The translations under genes and the position numbers were made by a program. A stretch of DNA of 64,000 nt from Maylandia zebra (Eukaryota; Chordata; Actinopteri; Cichliformes; Cichlidae), in assembly GCF_041146795.1 (NCBI RefSeq), contig NC_135167.1:36432954-36496953 (forward strand), given 5' to 3'. Shown here piece by piece: positions 1 to 11,993 of this stretch. Positions within the stretch are counted from its first letter, which is position 1. Each line of letters begins with the position of its first letter. A model generated the notes under the pieces. It ran no database searches. It was not told the DNA's origin and saw only the letters and a list, made by a program, of their open reading frames with translations.

Positions 1-329
1 ATGCCCCAAAATGTATTTTGTAACGTATTCCGTCACGTTACTCAATGAGAGTAACGTATTCTGAATACTTTGGATCACTTAATATATTATCATGCTTTTT
101 ACAACTACATGAATGTACTATTGCTGTGTGATTTATTACTATTACTGAAGACTACTCGTCATACCAACTAGATGTTTAAATCTTAATATAAATGAGTAAC
201 AGTAGGTGGACATTAGGTAAAGCTGCACTTTCTGCAGCGATCTCGTATAGAAAACTATTCGGTGCGTATATAAAACAGGTCCGCGGCTCCGAAGTAAAGG
301 GACCTCTGGCTAATACGTCGAGTTCACGG
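1..329. repeat. Unclassified interspersed repeat
   Basis: AT-rich sequence with the motif gagtaacgtattctgaatac, which resembles a common fish interspersed repeat I cannot name. No coding potential is seen. The right limit is set where similarity to the GC-rich retroposon starts. Confidence 0.3.
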
Positions 330-1227
330 TTTGCCCCTCTGGGGGCGGGGGTACCCGGACCTGGGATATAGAGTATGTTTGGGGAGTGTGAATGTGTGTA
401 CAGTGTCTATTTGTGTCTGTCTCCACGTCGGGTGAGTGCCGAGTATTTGTTTGTGTATATGGGGGTGGGAATGCACGTTTGTGTCTGCGTGCGCCTGTTC
501 ATCTGTGTCTATATGTCAGCTTGGGTTTTAGACTCCACCTCTCTGGGAACATCTCAGGCTCTCCAAGGTATGGAGGCCTTTCTTCCCTCACCACACTCCC
601 AGTGGCTGATGCCCTCCGACGTTGGTGTGTTGGTGGTTCTTGGTGTCTGGGGCTGGGTGCTCATGTATGTACCGGCTCACTCCTGGTGGCCGATTGGTGG
701 TGCCTGGCGCCTGTGGCCCGGCTGGGCCCCTTCCGAGGGCCTGAGGCCCGGTCCTGTCTGGCACAGCTGGCTGCCAGCAGAGCCCGCGGGCACGTCACTG
801 CAACCCCCTCTGGCCTCTGCTCCGTGGCTGCTGGGTGACCTCTCGTTTGAGGCTCTCCTCAGCTCTTCCCAGGAGAGTGGCGCGGCTGCCCCTCTGTTGG
901 TCTTCCTTGGTCTCTTGTGTTCTGGGGCCTCTGGATGTCTGGGGCCTGGATATCCTCCATACCTGCTTCATGCCCTGGGGGATGGGGCTTTGGCTCCCCA
1001 CACTCCCTAGCAGATCGTTACATGGAGAAACCTTTTTGAATACAAGCGTGCTGATCCACACAGGCGTACACACGGGTGTTCACAGACATAAACTACACCT
1101 TTCTTGGCTGCTACCTCAAAGCACATTGTGCGCTGTCGATCTTGCGTACTGCACAATAACATGTAATATTTAGCATCTACTGTTATCTACTGTTAGCTAG
1201 TTTATTGTGATGGTGTTGTATTTATTA
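330..1227 (+). mobile_element. GC-rich retroposon, copy A, first part
   Basis: This segment aligns by eye with the reverse complement of the element at 57171-59475 and with 45606-46275. Shared stretches include the block around gtacacacgggtg and the block around agcacattgtgcgctg. It is 5'-truncated relative to the 57-kb copy and is broken at 1227 by an L2 LINE; the rest continues at 6144. The long open frames at 375-1010 are a by-product of GC-rich sequence and match no protein I know. Confidence 0.7.
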
Positions 1228-3871
1228 AATTCAATTCAATTCAATTTTATTTATATAGCGCCAAATCACAACAAAAGTCATCTCAAGGAGCTTCATAGAT
1301 ACAGAGAAAAACCCAACAATCATATGACCCCCTATGAGCAAGCGCTTTGGCGACAGTGGGAAGGAAAAACTCCCTTTTAACTGGAAGAAACCTCCGGCAG
1401 AACCAGGCTCAGGGAGGGGGGGCCATCTGCTGTGATTGGTTGTGGTGAGAGAAGGAAGACAGGATAAAGACATGCTGTGGAAGAGAGACAGAGGTTAATA
1501 ACAGATATGATTCAATGCAGAGAGGTCTATTAACACATAGTGAGTGAGAAAGGTGACTGGAAAGGAAAAACTCAATGCATCATGGGAATCCCCCGGCAGC
1601 CTACGTCTATTGCAGCATAACTAAGGGTGGATTCAGGGTCACCTGGTCCAGCCCTAACTATATGCTTTAGCAAAAAGGAAAGTTTGAAGCCTAATCTTAA
1701 AAGTAGAGATAGTGTCTGTCTCCTGAATCTAAACTGGAAGCTGGTTCCACAGAAGAGGGGCCTGAAAGCTGAAGGCTCTGCCTCCCATTCTACTTTTAAA
1801 TACACTAGGAACAACAAGTAGGTCTGCAGTGTGAGAGCAAAGTGCTTTAATAGGGTGATATGGTACTACAAGGTCATTAAGATAAGATGGGGCCTGATTA
1901 TTTAAGACCTTGTATGTGAGGAGCAGGATTTTGAATTCAATTCTGGATTTAACAGGAAGCCAATGAAGGGAAGCCAATACAGGAGAAATCTGCTCTCTCT
2001 TCCAAGTCCCTGTCAGGACTCTTGCTGCAGCATTTTGGATTAGCTGAAGGCTTTTCAGCGAGTTTTTAGGACATCCTGATAATAATGAATTACAGTAGTC
2101 CAGCCTGGAAGTAATAAATGCATGAACTAGTTTTTCAGCGTCACTCTGAGACAGGATATTTCTAACTTTAGAGATGTTGCACAAATCGAAGAAAGCAGTG
2201 TTACTGGAGGCCAAGGTAATGCCATCCAGAGTAAGAGTCTGGTTAGATACCATATTTCTAAGATTTTCAGGTCCGAGTACAATAACCTCAGTTTGATCTG
2301 AATGAAGAAGCAGAAAGTTAGCGGCCATCCAGGTCTTTATGTCTTTAAGACATTCCTGCAGTTTAACTAATTGGTGTGTGTTGTCTGGCTTCATGGACAG
2401 ATAGAGCTGAGTGTCATCTGCATTGCAGTGAACATTTATGCTATGTCTTCTAATGATGCTGCCTAAGGGAAGCATGTATAATGTAAACAGAATTGGTCCT
2501 AGCACTGAACCCTGTGGAACTCCATAATTAACCTCAGTGTGTGAAGAGGACTCTCCATTTACATGAACAGATTGGAGTCTATTAGATAGATATGATACAA
2601 ACCACTGCAGCGCAGTACCTGTAATACCTACAGCATGTTCTAATCGCTCTAATAGGATATTATGGTCGACAGTATTGAACGCTGACTGAGGTCTAGCAGG
2701 ACAAGCACAGAGATGAGTCCACTGTCAGAGGCCATAAGAAGATCATTTGTAACCTTCACTAAAGCTGTTTCTGTGCTGTGCTGAGCTCTGAAACCTGACT
2801 GAAACTCTTCAAATAAACCATTCCTCTGCAGATGATCTGTTAGCTGTTTGACAACTACTCTTTCAAGGATTTTTGATATGAAAGGAAGGTTGGAGATTGG
2901 CCTATAATTAGCTAAGACTGCTGGGTCTAGAGATGCTTTTTGAGTAAAGGTTTAACTACAGCCACCTTGAAGGCCTGTGGTACATAGCCGATTATTAGAG
3001 ATAGGTTGATCATATTTAAGATTGAAGAATTAATTAATGGCAGGACTTCTTTGAGCAGTTTTGTAGGAATGGGGTCTAAAATGGTTTGGAGGAAGTAATT
3101 ATTGAAGTTAACTCAGAAAGATCAATTGGAGAAAATGAGTCTAACTTAACATCAATGGTACTGAAAGTAGCTGTAGATAATATTACATATGTGGGATGAT
3201 TATTGGTAATTTTTTCTGTAATGATAAAAATTTTATTTGTGAAGAAGTTCATGAAGTCATTACTAGTTAATGTTAAAGGGATGGTTGGCTCAACAGTGTT
3301 CTGACTGTTTGTCAGCCTGGCTACAGAGCTGAAGAGAAACCTGGGGTTGTTCTTATTTGCTTCAATCAGTGATGAATAGTAAGATGTTCTGGCTTTGCGG
3401 AGGGCTTTCTTATAAAGCAACAAACTATTTCTCCAGGCTAAATGATGATCCTCTAAATTTGTGACACGCCATTTCCGCTCCAGCTTATGAGTCATCTGCT
3501 TTAGGCTACGTGTTACTTCTGATTTGAGACCTTAGTTTTCACCGGAGCTACAGTATCCAGAGTCGTACGTAGTGAAGAGGTAAAATTATTAACCAGATAA
3601 TCGAGCTCTGTTGGGGTAGCGTTCAGATAGCTGCTCTGCTCTGTGTTGATACAGGGCAATGAAGATGATAACAGTGGGTGGATTATATTCTTAAACTTAG
3701 TTACAGCGCTTTCAGAAAGACATCTACTTTGATAAAGTCTACTCTCCACTGCTGTGTAATCAATTATTGTAAATGTAAATGTTATCAGGAAATGATCAGA
3801 CAGGAGAGGGTTTTCAGGAAACACTGTTAAATGTTCAGTTTCTATGCCATGTGTTGAAACAAGATCTAGAG

Positions 3872-4135
3872 CAGGGGTGTCAAACTCAAATACACAGTGG
3901 GCCAAAATTCAAAACTGGAACAAAGTCGCGGGCTAACGTTAATATTTATTGAAATATATTTATTCCTCCAGATATAAGAATGAATCTTTTCTTATGGACT
4001 CAAACACGTTTTGCTGAAAAACTGAATATGGAACAAGCAAAGCTTAATACTAAACAATATATATATTAGCTGTATAATACCAGTAGGCCAGCTCTAATAG
4101 TAATTTGGCCCGCGGGCCAGAGTTTGGCACCTATG
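3872..4135. mobile_element. hAT MITE (264 bp) inside the L2 LINE
   Basis: Starts caggggtgtcaaactc and ends with the imperfect inverse gagtttggcacctatg. It is flanked by a perfect 8-bp duplication, atctagag, at 3864-3871 and 4136-4143, the size made by hAT transposases. No coding sequence is present. Confidence 0.85.
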
Positions 4136-4152
4136 ATCTAGAGTGTGATTAA

Positions 4153-5071
4153 CCCTTTAAGACCTACCATAGAACCAAGTCCGCCAGAGCTTATATTATA
4201 TTTTTACATGCTGTGGAGCCATTTTTGGGAGCATTTCAAGTTGCTATACATCAATACAACCATTATAGCCCAGATTTTAATAATATGTATGCATTAAGTG
4301 CATAGTAATTACATAAATTGCAAAAAAGTGCAATAAACTACAAAAAAATTGAAAATCGTTTTTGATTTTTTAACATATATTTGTAGTTAGAGAAATTTAA
4401 GAGGCTTATCCCTCAAAACTGTAAATACAAAAAAGTTGCACAAAATAGTTTCCCACCACAGGAAATTTATTTTGAGTGTCTTCATAGTTTTATTTTTGAA
4501 ATACACCAATTTTTATACACTGCAGGAAAAACGAAAATAAATATTATACTGCAAATTTGCAAAAAAGCAGCATATGCATCAAAGTAAACTATTTCCAGCA
4601 GTGCAATATGAGTCCTAAGCATCCCAGAAACGACACAGAAAGTCATAAAGTCAAACATAACTTTTAAAAAGAGCAGTATAGGCCCTGAGGCCCTGATCGC
4701 AAAAAAGACTACATTTCCGCAAAAATGACGTCACTTCCGGTTTCGGCCAGGTAATGGCGGAAATGCAAAAGTTCGCGCTGACGTCTATTCCAACGTAGGA
4801 AGTGTTTTGAACAGCTGATCGGACCGGCAAAGCGTGTTTCTGGAATATTATGTTTTTGTTCCTGCAAGCGCTTTTTATGCAGTTTTTGCAAAGCTTTATG
4901 TGGAAGGAAACCGTGACCTAGGACAAGCTGATGGCACAATATGTAAGTACAACTCCTCCGGTTTCATATGCAAAAAAAATTTTTGCGCTAGCTTACGTGG
5001 TTGCAGTGCTACCAGGATTTAAAAATAGTTACGCATAACAGAGCGTTCCCGCTCCGATCGGCTCTAAAGGG
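4153..5071. mobile_element. piggyBac-like MITE, copy 1
   Basis: Bounded by TTAA at 4149-4152 and 5072-5075, with termini ccctttaagacc and ctctaaaggg; TTAA plus CCC ends are typical of piggyBac-type elements. A second copy lies at 42934-43856. Both share a 62-codon ORF (here 4834-5022, +) whose middle is followed by a splice-donor-like gtaagtac, so it may be a relic of a first exon. No transposase domain is visible. Removing the element restores the L2 sequence. Confidence 0.8.
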
Positions 5072-5779
5072 TTAAAGTGGGTGGGTTCTTTTACATTTTG
5101 AGAGAAGCCAATTGAGTCTAATAACAGATTAAATGCCATGTTGAGGCTGTCATTTTTAGCATCTACATTGATGTTAAAATCACCCACAATAATTATTTTA
5201 TCTGAGCTGAGCACTAAATTAGATATAAAGTCTGAGAAATCAGACAGAAACTCTGTGTAAGGCCCAGGTGGACAATAGATGATAACAAGTAAGACTGGTT
5301 TCTGAGTTTTACACAAGGCTAAGCATCAGGCTTTCAAATGAATTAAAAGTCTGTCTGGGTCTTTGGTTGATTAATAGGCTGGTGTGAAAAATTGCTGCCA
5401 CACCGCCCCCTCGGCCTGTGCTTCGAGATTTCTGGTAGTTAGAATGACTCGGGGGTGTTGATTCATTTAAGATAACATAATCATCCTGCTGCAACCAGGT
5501 TTCTGTAAGGCAGAGTAAATTGATTTGTTGATCAATTATTAAGTTTAATAATCCACATTTCACTGTTTTACTCTTTGGTTCAGATGTGGATACTGTATTG
5601 TTCTTTCTTTGTGATTGTTTATGTTTAAGTTGTTTGTTGCTGGTTTTTAGGTTTTTTTTTTTTGTCTGTTTGGAAGCTGACATAGTCTCTATGGGGATGG
5701 GTTTTTGGGGGGGTAGCAGGAGGAGAGAAGCTGCAGAGAGGCGTGTAAGACTGCAACTCTGCTTCCTGGTCCCAACTCT

Positions 5780-6143
5780 GGATAGTCATATTATGGGGGG
5801 TTTAATAAATTTGTCCATATTTCTAGAAATGAGAGCTGCTCCATCCAAAGTGGGATGGATGCCGTCTCTCCTAACAAGACCAGGTTTCCTCCAGAAGGTT
5901 TGCCAATTATCTATGAAGCCCACATCGTTTCTGGGACACCACTCAGACAGCCAGCAATTTAAGGAGAACATGCGGCTAAACATGTCACTCCTGGTCTGAC
6001 TGGGAAGGGGACCACAGAAAACTACAGAGTCCGACATTGTTTTGGCAAAGTTGCACACCGATTCAATATTGATTTTAGTGACCTCCGACTGGCGTACCCG
6101 GGTGTCATTACTACCGACGTGAATTATGATTTTACTGAATTAG
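5780..6143 (-). pseudogene. L2 LINE ORF1 fragment with SGNH esterase domain
   Basis: The minus-strand translation shows [14 protein letters not shown] near 6120-6080, matching the G-x-N-D block of SGNH/GDSL hydrolases. [14 protein letters not shown] follows near 5870-5830, matching the D-x-x-H block. An esterase in ORF1 is known for zebrafish L2 and some CR1 elements. The N-terminal half with the nucleophile Ser is missing because the LINE is truncated at 6143. The frame is open from the break to its stop at about 5786. Confidence 0.75.
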
Positions 6144-6535
6144 GTATTTATTATGTTGCTCTTTTCTGTTTGTTTTCTCTTCTGTTTTTTCTTATCTCCA
6201 TACAGGTGATCCAAGTGTTTTGTTTGTTTTTCTTTTTTTTCTTCCACCCTTTCTCACCATCTCTTCTCCCCTCTATTTTTCTTTCTCTCTCTCTCTCTTT
6301 CTTTCATTCTTTCTCCCTGTCCTATCCCCCAGTCATGTCTGTCCCGTCTGTAACAACCGAAAATCTAATCAAATAAATACATAATTATAATAAAGGTCAA
6401 TCAAATGGACCAATATGGCAAGGCCGTGATGATCCACTTGATAAAGTAAATCTTTCTTGGCCTTCAGACAACAATTCTGATGGCTAAAGATCCAAACGGG
6501 AAAGGCAAAAAAACCCAAAAAAAACCCCACATATA
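6144..6535 (+). mobile_element. GC-rich retroposon, copy A, 3' part
   Basis: Continues copy A after the L2 insertion. It has the pyrimidine-rich stretch (6150-6340), the gtctgtcccgt motif, the conserved end acaacaattctgatggc and an A-rich tail at about 6507-6530, the same 3' end as the copy at 57171-59475. Confidence 0.75.
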
Positions 6536-6918
6536 CATATACACACATGCATAAACTGATGGTTTGGTAGTGTGGCGTTGGGGGTCTTCTGAAAACTGTT
6601 GGAATTATCAGTGTCACATTTTGACCATAATGCAACAACATCTGGAAAGCATCTGATTGGCAACAGCTTCATTTTTTAGTTTGTCGTTGATCCCAAACAC
6701 ACTGAAAATTCAGTAAAAGCATACGTTGGTAGAAAAATGGAACACTTTAAGTCAAATATTGGCCCCCCAGAGTGTGTGTGAATGTGTGTGCACACATGTG
6801 TGATGAGAGATACTTTTGTTTTGTTTTTTTTCTCTTGCTTTCACAGAGCAAAAGCAGTTGTACTGGCCTATACAATGCAACAATAGTTCTCTGTGTGGCT
6901 TTGATCTAATGAAGAATA
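6536..6918. other. No gene seen
   Basis: AT-rich intergenic sequence. The short open frames present match nothing I recognise. Confidence 0.5.
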
Positions 6919-6919
6919 G

Positions 6920-7000
<81 letters not shown>
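6919..7000. repeat. (GT)n microsatellite
   Basis: About 40 GT units with one interruption near the start. The Cys-Val open frames across it are artefacts. Confidence 0.97.
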
Positions 7001-7002
<2 letters not shown>

Positions 7003-8690
7003 TGGGGGTGGGTGTATCAGAAAGAGAGCGCTATTGCTCAGAGGAAAGCAAAAGCTGGGTTACACAATGAGACTGAATCAGCTGCTTATATCTTCGTTTT
7101 TGCTGAACCAAAGGTCTTGCCATAGAAATTGAACCATGCTGTTTTAAAGAGTGATAGCACGGCTATTATTAGAACAGTTACAGTTACTAACATCACATTC
7201 ACATCAGAGCACTGGCTAGTAAACATGATGAAAATGAAGGTTTCTACCATCACTGCACATTGGTGTAAAAGCTAAAGGTCGAAGGGAGCAGCTGGCCTCA
7301 GTGATAGTTATTACCAACATGAAAAGGGAAATGAAAATTAATTTGGGAGTAGAGACTATGTCTGCATTATGGTATGAAATATTAAAATGCAGGTTTGCAT
7401 TTGTCCACACCTAGGGACGCATGCAGACAACCAGCTAACCCTGTGAATAATCACAAGGACAGAAAAGTACATACACTTTGTTTTCATAGGCTTTATGCAG
7501 CCATGCGTACACGCTGTTACTGTGAACTACTAAAAGTGCATTTTTTCTATCGTCTTTAGCAGCAAGTGGAAGCAGACCGTCTCATTTTTCATCATTTGCA
7601 TACAGAATCACTGTTTGCTCCACAAGTTATTTGACAATAATTTTTTAATAAGACAATATCAAAGTAGACATGCAATTTTACAGACTGTGAAACTGAGAGA
7701 GTCACAGGAGAAGTGGGTGAAATGTGCTTTTGTTGTTGAGAACAGAAGAAAAGCTACTGAGGAACAACAAATGTGATGGAGGCGATCGATCCTTTAAGTT
7801 CAGGGTACAGAACGCTGCTGCAAGGAAAAAATAGACTTTAAAAAATAAGCTCAAATCACAGAAGAAGAGTCAATAATTACAGGTAACAGAAAGAGCTGTA
7901 GATAGATGTGTTCATAAACATGCAATATAACAACAATACATGGTTGTAGTTTCACTGTCCTTTATAAAGCTTATTTATGTGTTAGAAAGCATGTGCATGG
8001 TCTATGTGTGTCATTTATACATGTGGCCAAAGCACTACAGATTATTTCTGCAAATGATGCAATCTGATGGAGGACAAGGGTTTGTTAAGAGCTTGTTTGC
8101 TGCCTGTTGTTGTTGGAAATGGGGCTGATAAAAAAACACTTGGACTAAGCTGTAGAATAAGCTGCCATTAAACCAAAACACTGAGCTAGAAGAGGCTAAA
8201 AGCCTACACATATCTGCACAGCTGGGTAAAATCTGTAAGGTCTTTTTACAGAATCCCTGAAGTCAGTTTATTCAGTGCTATACAGTACTTTTGTCTGTTT
8301 GTGCCAGGATAACAGGTCATAGAGTAAAGTCTTCCCTTTCCCTGATTTACTTAGCAGACTAAATATTGCAAATCTTTCACATTTACTAAGCAGTGTCATC
8401 AGAAAGCCAGAACATTTTAGAAAATTAAGATATCTGATTTTATGATACTGGCTGTTAACTTCATGTCAATGTACATGTAATCTACATGTAGGTCCAAACA
8501 ATCTTAGACAATGACGCAGTTAATTTGAAATCACACAGTGCGTGTGTGACTGAAGTACAGACTTTAAGCTTTAATTTGAGGTGCAAACAAAAGTATTGCA
8601 TTAATTGTTTCACAGTCATTTTTATACGCATGCCTTCATATTCAAAGGCTCAAGAGAAATTGATAAAGCTGTTTTATGGTCAGGTCAGTT
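7001..8690. other. No gene seen
   Basis: AT-rich sequence without recognisable coding exons, RNA genes or transposon ends. Confidence 0.5.
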
Positions 8691-8699
8691 TCCTCATAA

Positions 8700-9770
8700 G
8701 TCCATGAAAAATTCAGCAGAAATAAAGTCTTGAGTTGATTCCAAGAGTTGCATTTTATTTGGTCTATCTTCACTGGAACTCTCAGTTTGACTGTCAAAGA
8801 CACATGGATGCAAATGAGGAAGACTGAAACAAACAACAAAATCAGAGTAAGAGTAAAAACATTCGCATTGTCCAAATCACCATCTAACAAAGTCAGAACA
8901 TTCATGAATAGATCGCTGCATCACTGCCAAGTCTACAATGAAGAGACACATTCATACAGTAAATGAAAATAAAAAGGGTTTGCAGTGGTGCAAAGCACTG
9001 GTTACACTGACAAATGGGAATTCCATTAAAACAAAAAAGGCCACACAGGTCTGGAATAAAGTTCTTTGGACAGAAGAAAGTAAAATGAACTTAGATTAAC
9101 CAGAATGATGGGAAGAGAAAAGTCTGGAGAAGAAGAGAAATAGCTCATGAGGTAAAACATACCATACCAGTGTTGTGGGATGGGCATGCAAACGCCTGCC
9201 AGTGAAACTGTGTCACTAGTGTTTATTGATGATGTGAGTGCTGATAAAAGCAGCAGGATCAGTTTGAATCTGCTCAGATTTGGCCAAATGCTGCAAAATC
9301 AATCGGACAGCACTTCACAGTCCAAATGTATCCAAATGGATAGTAGCTCAAGGAATACTGCAAAGAAACTGGATGTTCATCAACAGCCAGGTCAGGCAGA
9401 TGCTGGAGATAAAACTGAAGGCAGAGAGAGCCATGAACAGACACAGTGGGACTGAAAGCAGCTGCAGTACAGAGGCAAATGACCAGAAATGCGTCCACAA
9501 ATGTAAACTGCAGCTACACTTTAATGTCAGTCTTTTTTGGCTTTGTCTTGTTTACAGTTGTAAAAAAAAAAACTGAGCCATGGAGGAAAAAAGACTGTGC
9601 TCATATTGGTCAGTTCACACAAAAGAGACAGAACCATGATGACTCAAGAGGATTTTAACGTGCCAGTCCTTCTGTCACAATGATGTGAAATGTCTCAGAT
9701 GCATTGGTTTGGTTCCATTATTAAACACCATGAGAAATAAAATGCTGAACTGTTGAGCACAAAATTTGTT
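8700..9770 (+). pseudogene. Degenerate Tc1-type transposase copy
   Basis: Plus-strand translations give broken pieces of a Tc1/mariner transposase. Near 9040 is VWNKVLWTEESKMNLD, corresponding to the W-T-D/E-E-S-K block. Near 9200-9260 is SLVFIDDVSADKSSR, and near 9400 LKAERAMN. The frame shifts repeatedly and has stops. Terminal repeats were not found with confidence, so the limits are approximate. Confidence 0.7.
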
Positions 9771-10589
9771 CTTTTTTTGTTCCTGTCCTACACGTTCTCA
9801 GCTTCAGTCATCGTCCTTAGATTAGCTGAGGAAATCTTAGCTGAGGGTTAAATGGGAGACGATGGCGCTGCAGTTTGTGGACAGCAGCAGCAGGAAAAAT
9901 GAAAACATATTAACAGGTTCTCTTAAAGGTAATATGAACTAGTCATCCTGAGCCAGCTGGAGAAAGCTGGAGAATGGCTGTTTTGCTTCAGTCTGTAGGC
10001 TAATGTGTCTGTTATCACCTCGAGCAGATGGCTCAGCATGGAAGAGAGAGATTCACACATGCACGCACAAATAAACCAACTCTTCCCTGCACATCCACAA
10101 AAACACTCTGAAGTATGTTTGTCATACACATGTACAGCAGCGCAAAAATAAACGTGAAAAAATTCCCCCCAGAAACCATTTCTGAGTGACAAGAGGGTAA
10201 CGGAAATGATTTAAAGGTTTGCTGGGAATCTGCATAAAAATATAACCACAAAAATATTCTAATGGAGGGGAAAAGGTCATATTAAAGCTGGTCGGTATAA
10301 GCAGTGTGTCTGTAGTGTCTGTAACATTCCTCTGTAGATTAAACCATGCACATGCCGAGGTGACAAAGTTGCACTGCAAAATAAAACTTGGTGTGTGACC
10401 TTCAACATATTTCTTTTTCAGCAAGCTCCAACTAGTGCCAAAGTATCCTGTCACATGCTGTATAACTTATGTATACAGTGTATTTAGTGTTTGACCAGAT
10501 TATTTATGTTTGAGAAAGAAAAAAAGACAATTTAATCATCCTGAAACAAGATACTGTGACATATACAGTAGAATATAGACATAAAGTCA
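9771..10589. other. No gene seen
   Basis: AT-rich sequence with no recognisable coding, RNA or transposon signal. Confidence 0.45.
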
Positions 10590-11240
10590 TATACAGGGAG
10601 GGAAATAATAATTTGAACCCCTGCTGACTTTGTGTGTTTTTCCACTTATAAAGAAATCAAGAGTTTATGTTATGATCATTTCATTTTAATGGAGAGAGAC
10701 AGAATTCCAAAGCCAACATAACGTAATACTTGGTGGAGAAACCCGTGTTGGCAAGAACAGCAGTAAGATGTTTCTTCTTGTAGCTGGTCAACAGGTTTGC
10801 ACATATCGCAGGAGGGATTTTGGCCCAGTCCTCTTTACAGAAACTCACTAAATCCTTTAAGGTTTCTTGGCTGCCAATTCGATGTTCAGATCCCTCCACA
10901 GATTTCCTACAGGTTGGAAGTAGACTGGTTTGGCCACTCCAAGAACTTAATGTGCCTCTTCAAAGCCACTCCTTTGTTGGCTTGGTGGTATATTTTGGGT
11001 TACTGTTATGCTGAATCCTCAAATGTTCTGGCTGAGGGAAAGAGCTTCCTGTGCAAGATTTTGTGGTACCTAATACCATCAACTGGCCCCACAATGCATT
11101 GAAGTCATCCTGAACCCTTAGCAGAAAAACAGCCCCAAAGCATAATGCTTCCACCTCCATGCTTGACTCTTTGGGTCATACTCAGCATTTCCTTTCCTCC
11201 AAACATAGCAGGTCAAGTTGATGACATTTTATATAAGCAT
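10590..11240 (-). pseudogene. Degenerate Tc1-type transposase copy, C-terminal half
   Basis: The minus strand encodes broken Tc1 transposase sequence: NPKYTTKPTKEWL near 10970, a relative of the DNDPKHTA-K-T-KEWL block, then PRNLKGF. Near 10870-10740 the order continues with FCKEDWAKIPPAICANLL and NTGFSTKY. The left terminus near 10594 (acagggagggaaataat) resembles fish Tc1 ends. Stops and shifts make it dead, and the 5' half and right end are not seen. Confidence 0.75.
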
Positions 11241-11422
11241 TGGAAATTTCTTCTGTTTCACACCAAGACTTGTTGCCTTCTCAGTAAGCCTCGTGCTGAT
11301 GATCTTATACTGTAACCCATTCCAGCCTTGTGCAGCTCTGGGCACAAAGCCAGTCTGTGGGATCCCACATTCTGGCTAGGTTGTAGGGGAACAAGCACTT
11401 TTGTACGGTGGCCCCTAGAGAC

Positions 11423-11483
11423 AAAGCACGTACAAACTCCAAAGCACGTACAAATTCCAAAACACGTGCAAACCCCAAAACAC
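11423..11483. repeat. 18-bp tandem repeat, 3.4 units
   Basis: Units read aaagcacgtacaaactcc, with small changes in the next copies, at 11423, 11441, 11459 and a partial at 11477. CACGTA/CACGTG cores recur every 18 bp. Confidence 0.85.
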
Positions 11484-11598
11484 AACGGAAGTGCTCCAGG
11501 ACCCTAGGTGCAATGTTGAGCTTTTGTTACCTAGTGGCTACACAAGCCAGCAAGTACCAACGACCAGATTTGGTGTGTGGTAGTAACAGGTAAATTAC

Positions 11599-11993
11599 CA
11601 TCCATCCATCCATTCGCTTCCGCTTCTCCTTTTCAGGGTCGTGGGGGGCGCTGGAGCCTATCCCAGCTGTCATAGGGCGAGAGGCGGGGTACACCCTGGA
11701 CAGGTCGCCAGTCTGTCGCAGGGCCAACACACAGGGACAGACAACCATTCGCGCTCACATTCACTCGCACATTCACACCTAATGGCAATTTGGATTTTCC
11801 AATTAACCTATCCCCACAAGCTGCATGTCTTTGGACGGTGGGAGGAAGCCGGAGTACCCGGAGGAAACCCACGCAAACACGGGGAGAACATGCAAACTCC
11901 ACACAGAAAGACCCCGGCCTGATGTTGGAATTGAACTCAGGACCTTCTTGCTGTGCGGCAACAGTGCTAACCACCGTGCCACCGTGCCACCGA
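11599..11993 (-). mobile_element. tRNA-type SINE, copy 1
   Basis: About 395 bp, nearly identical to 44408-44796. On the minus strand it has a tRNA-like head (GGTGGTTAGCACTGTTGCC as A box region, then a B-box-like GGTCCTGAGTTCAATTCC), a conserved body and a (GGATG)n tail at the low-coordinate end. No clear target duplication was found for this copy. Confidence 0.7.

Larger units (their letters stand above)
1640..5683 (-). pseudogene. L2 LINE ORF2 (endonuclease-reverse transcriptase), broken
   Basis: ORF2 of the L2 LINE. Endonuclease pieces lie at 5683-5309 ([10 protein letters not shown]) and 5316-5029 (IIVGDFNINVD). After the two inserted MITEs, sequence resumes at 3905-3513 (LLSDHFLITF) and 3495-3076. 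The reverse transcriptase follows, with the clearest open part at 2505-1729 (VLGPILFTLYMLPLG, ISPVLASLHWLPVK). The normal YADD catalytic box reads NADD here, at about 2425, and a premature stop falls just after WNQLPV at 1729. Several frameshifts also break the frame, so this cannot give active protein. Confidence 0.85.
1228..6143 (-). mobile_element. L2-type LINE inserted into retroposon copy A
   Basis: A non-LTR retrotransposon on the minus strand, bounded by a 10-bp target duplication (gtatttatta at 1218-1227 and 6144-6153). Its 3' end carries the ATTGA repeat tail and the gcgctatataaataaa motif typical of fish L2. From its 5' end it encodes the C-terminal half of an SGNH esterase (ORF1), an APE-type endonuclease and a reverse transcriptase. 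It is 5'-truncated inside ORF1 and broken by a hAT MITE (3872-4135) and a piggyBac-like MITE (4153-5071). Without these it is about 3.7 kb long. Confidence 0.9.

Noticed and set aside
375..1010. 211-codon GC-rich open frame
   Set aside because: It lies in a dispersed retroposon copy. The same region is open in several frames in the other copies, and no domain is seen.
6816..7132. Cys-Val repeat frames
   Set aside because: Translation of a GT microsatellite.
11423..11483. Possible CRISPR-like array
   Set aside because: 18-bp units are directly adjacent with no spacers, in a vertebrate genome.
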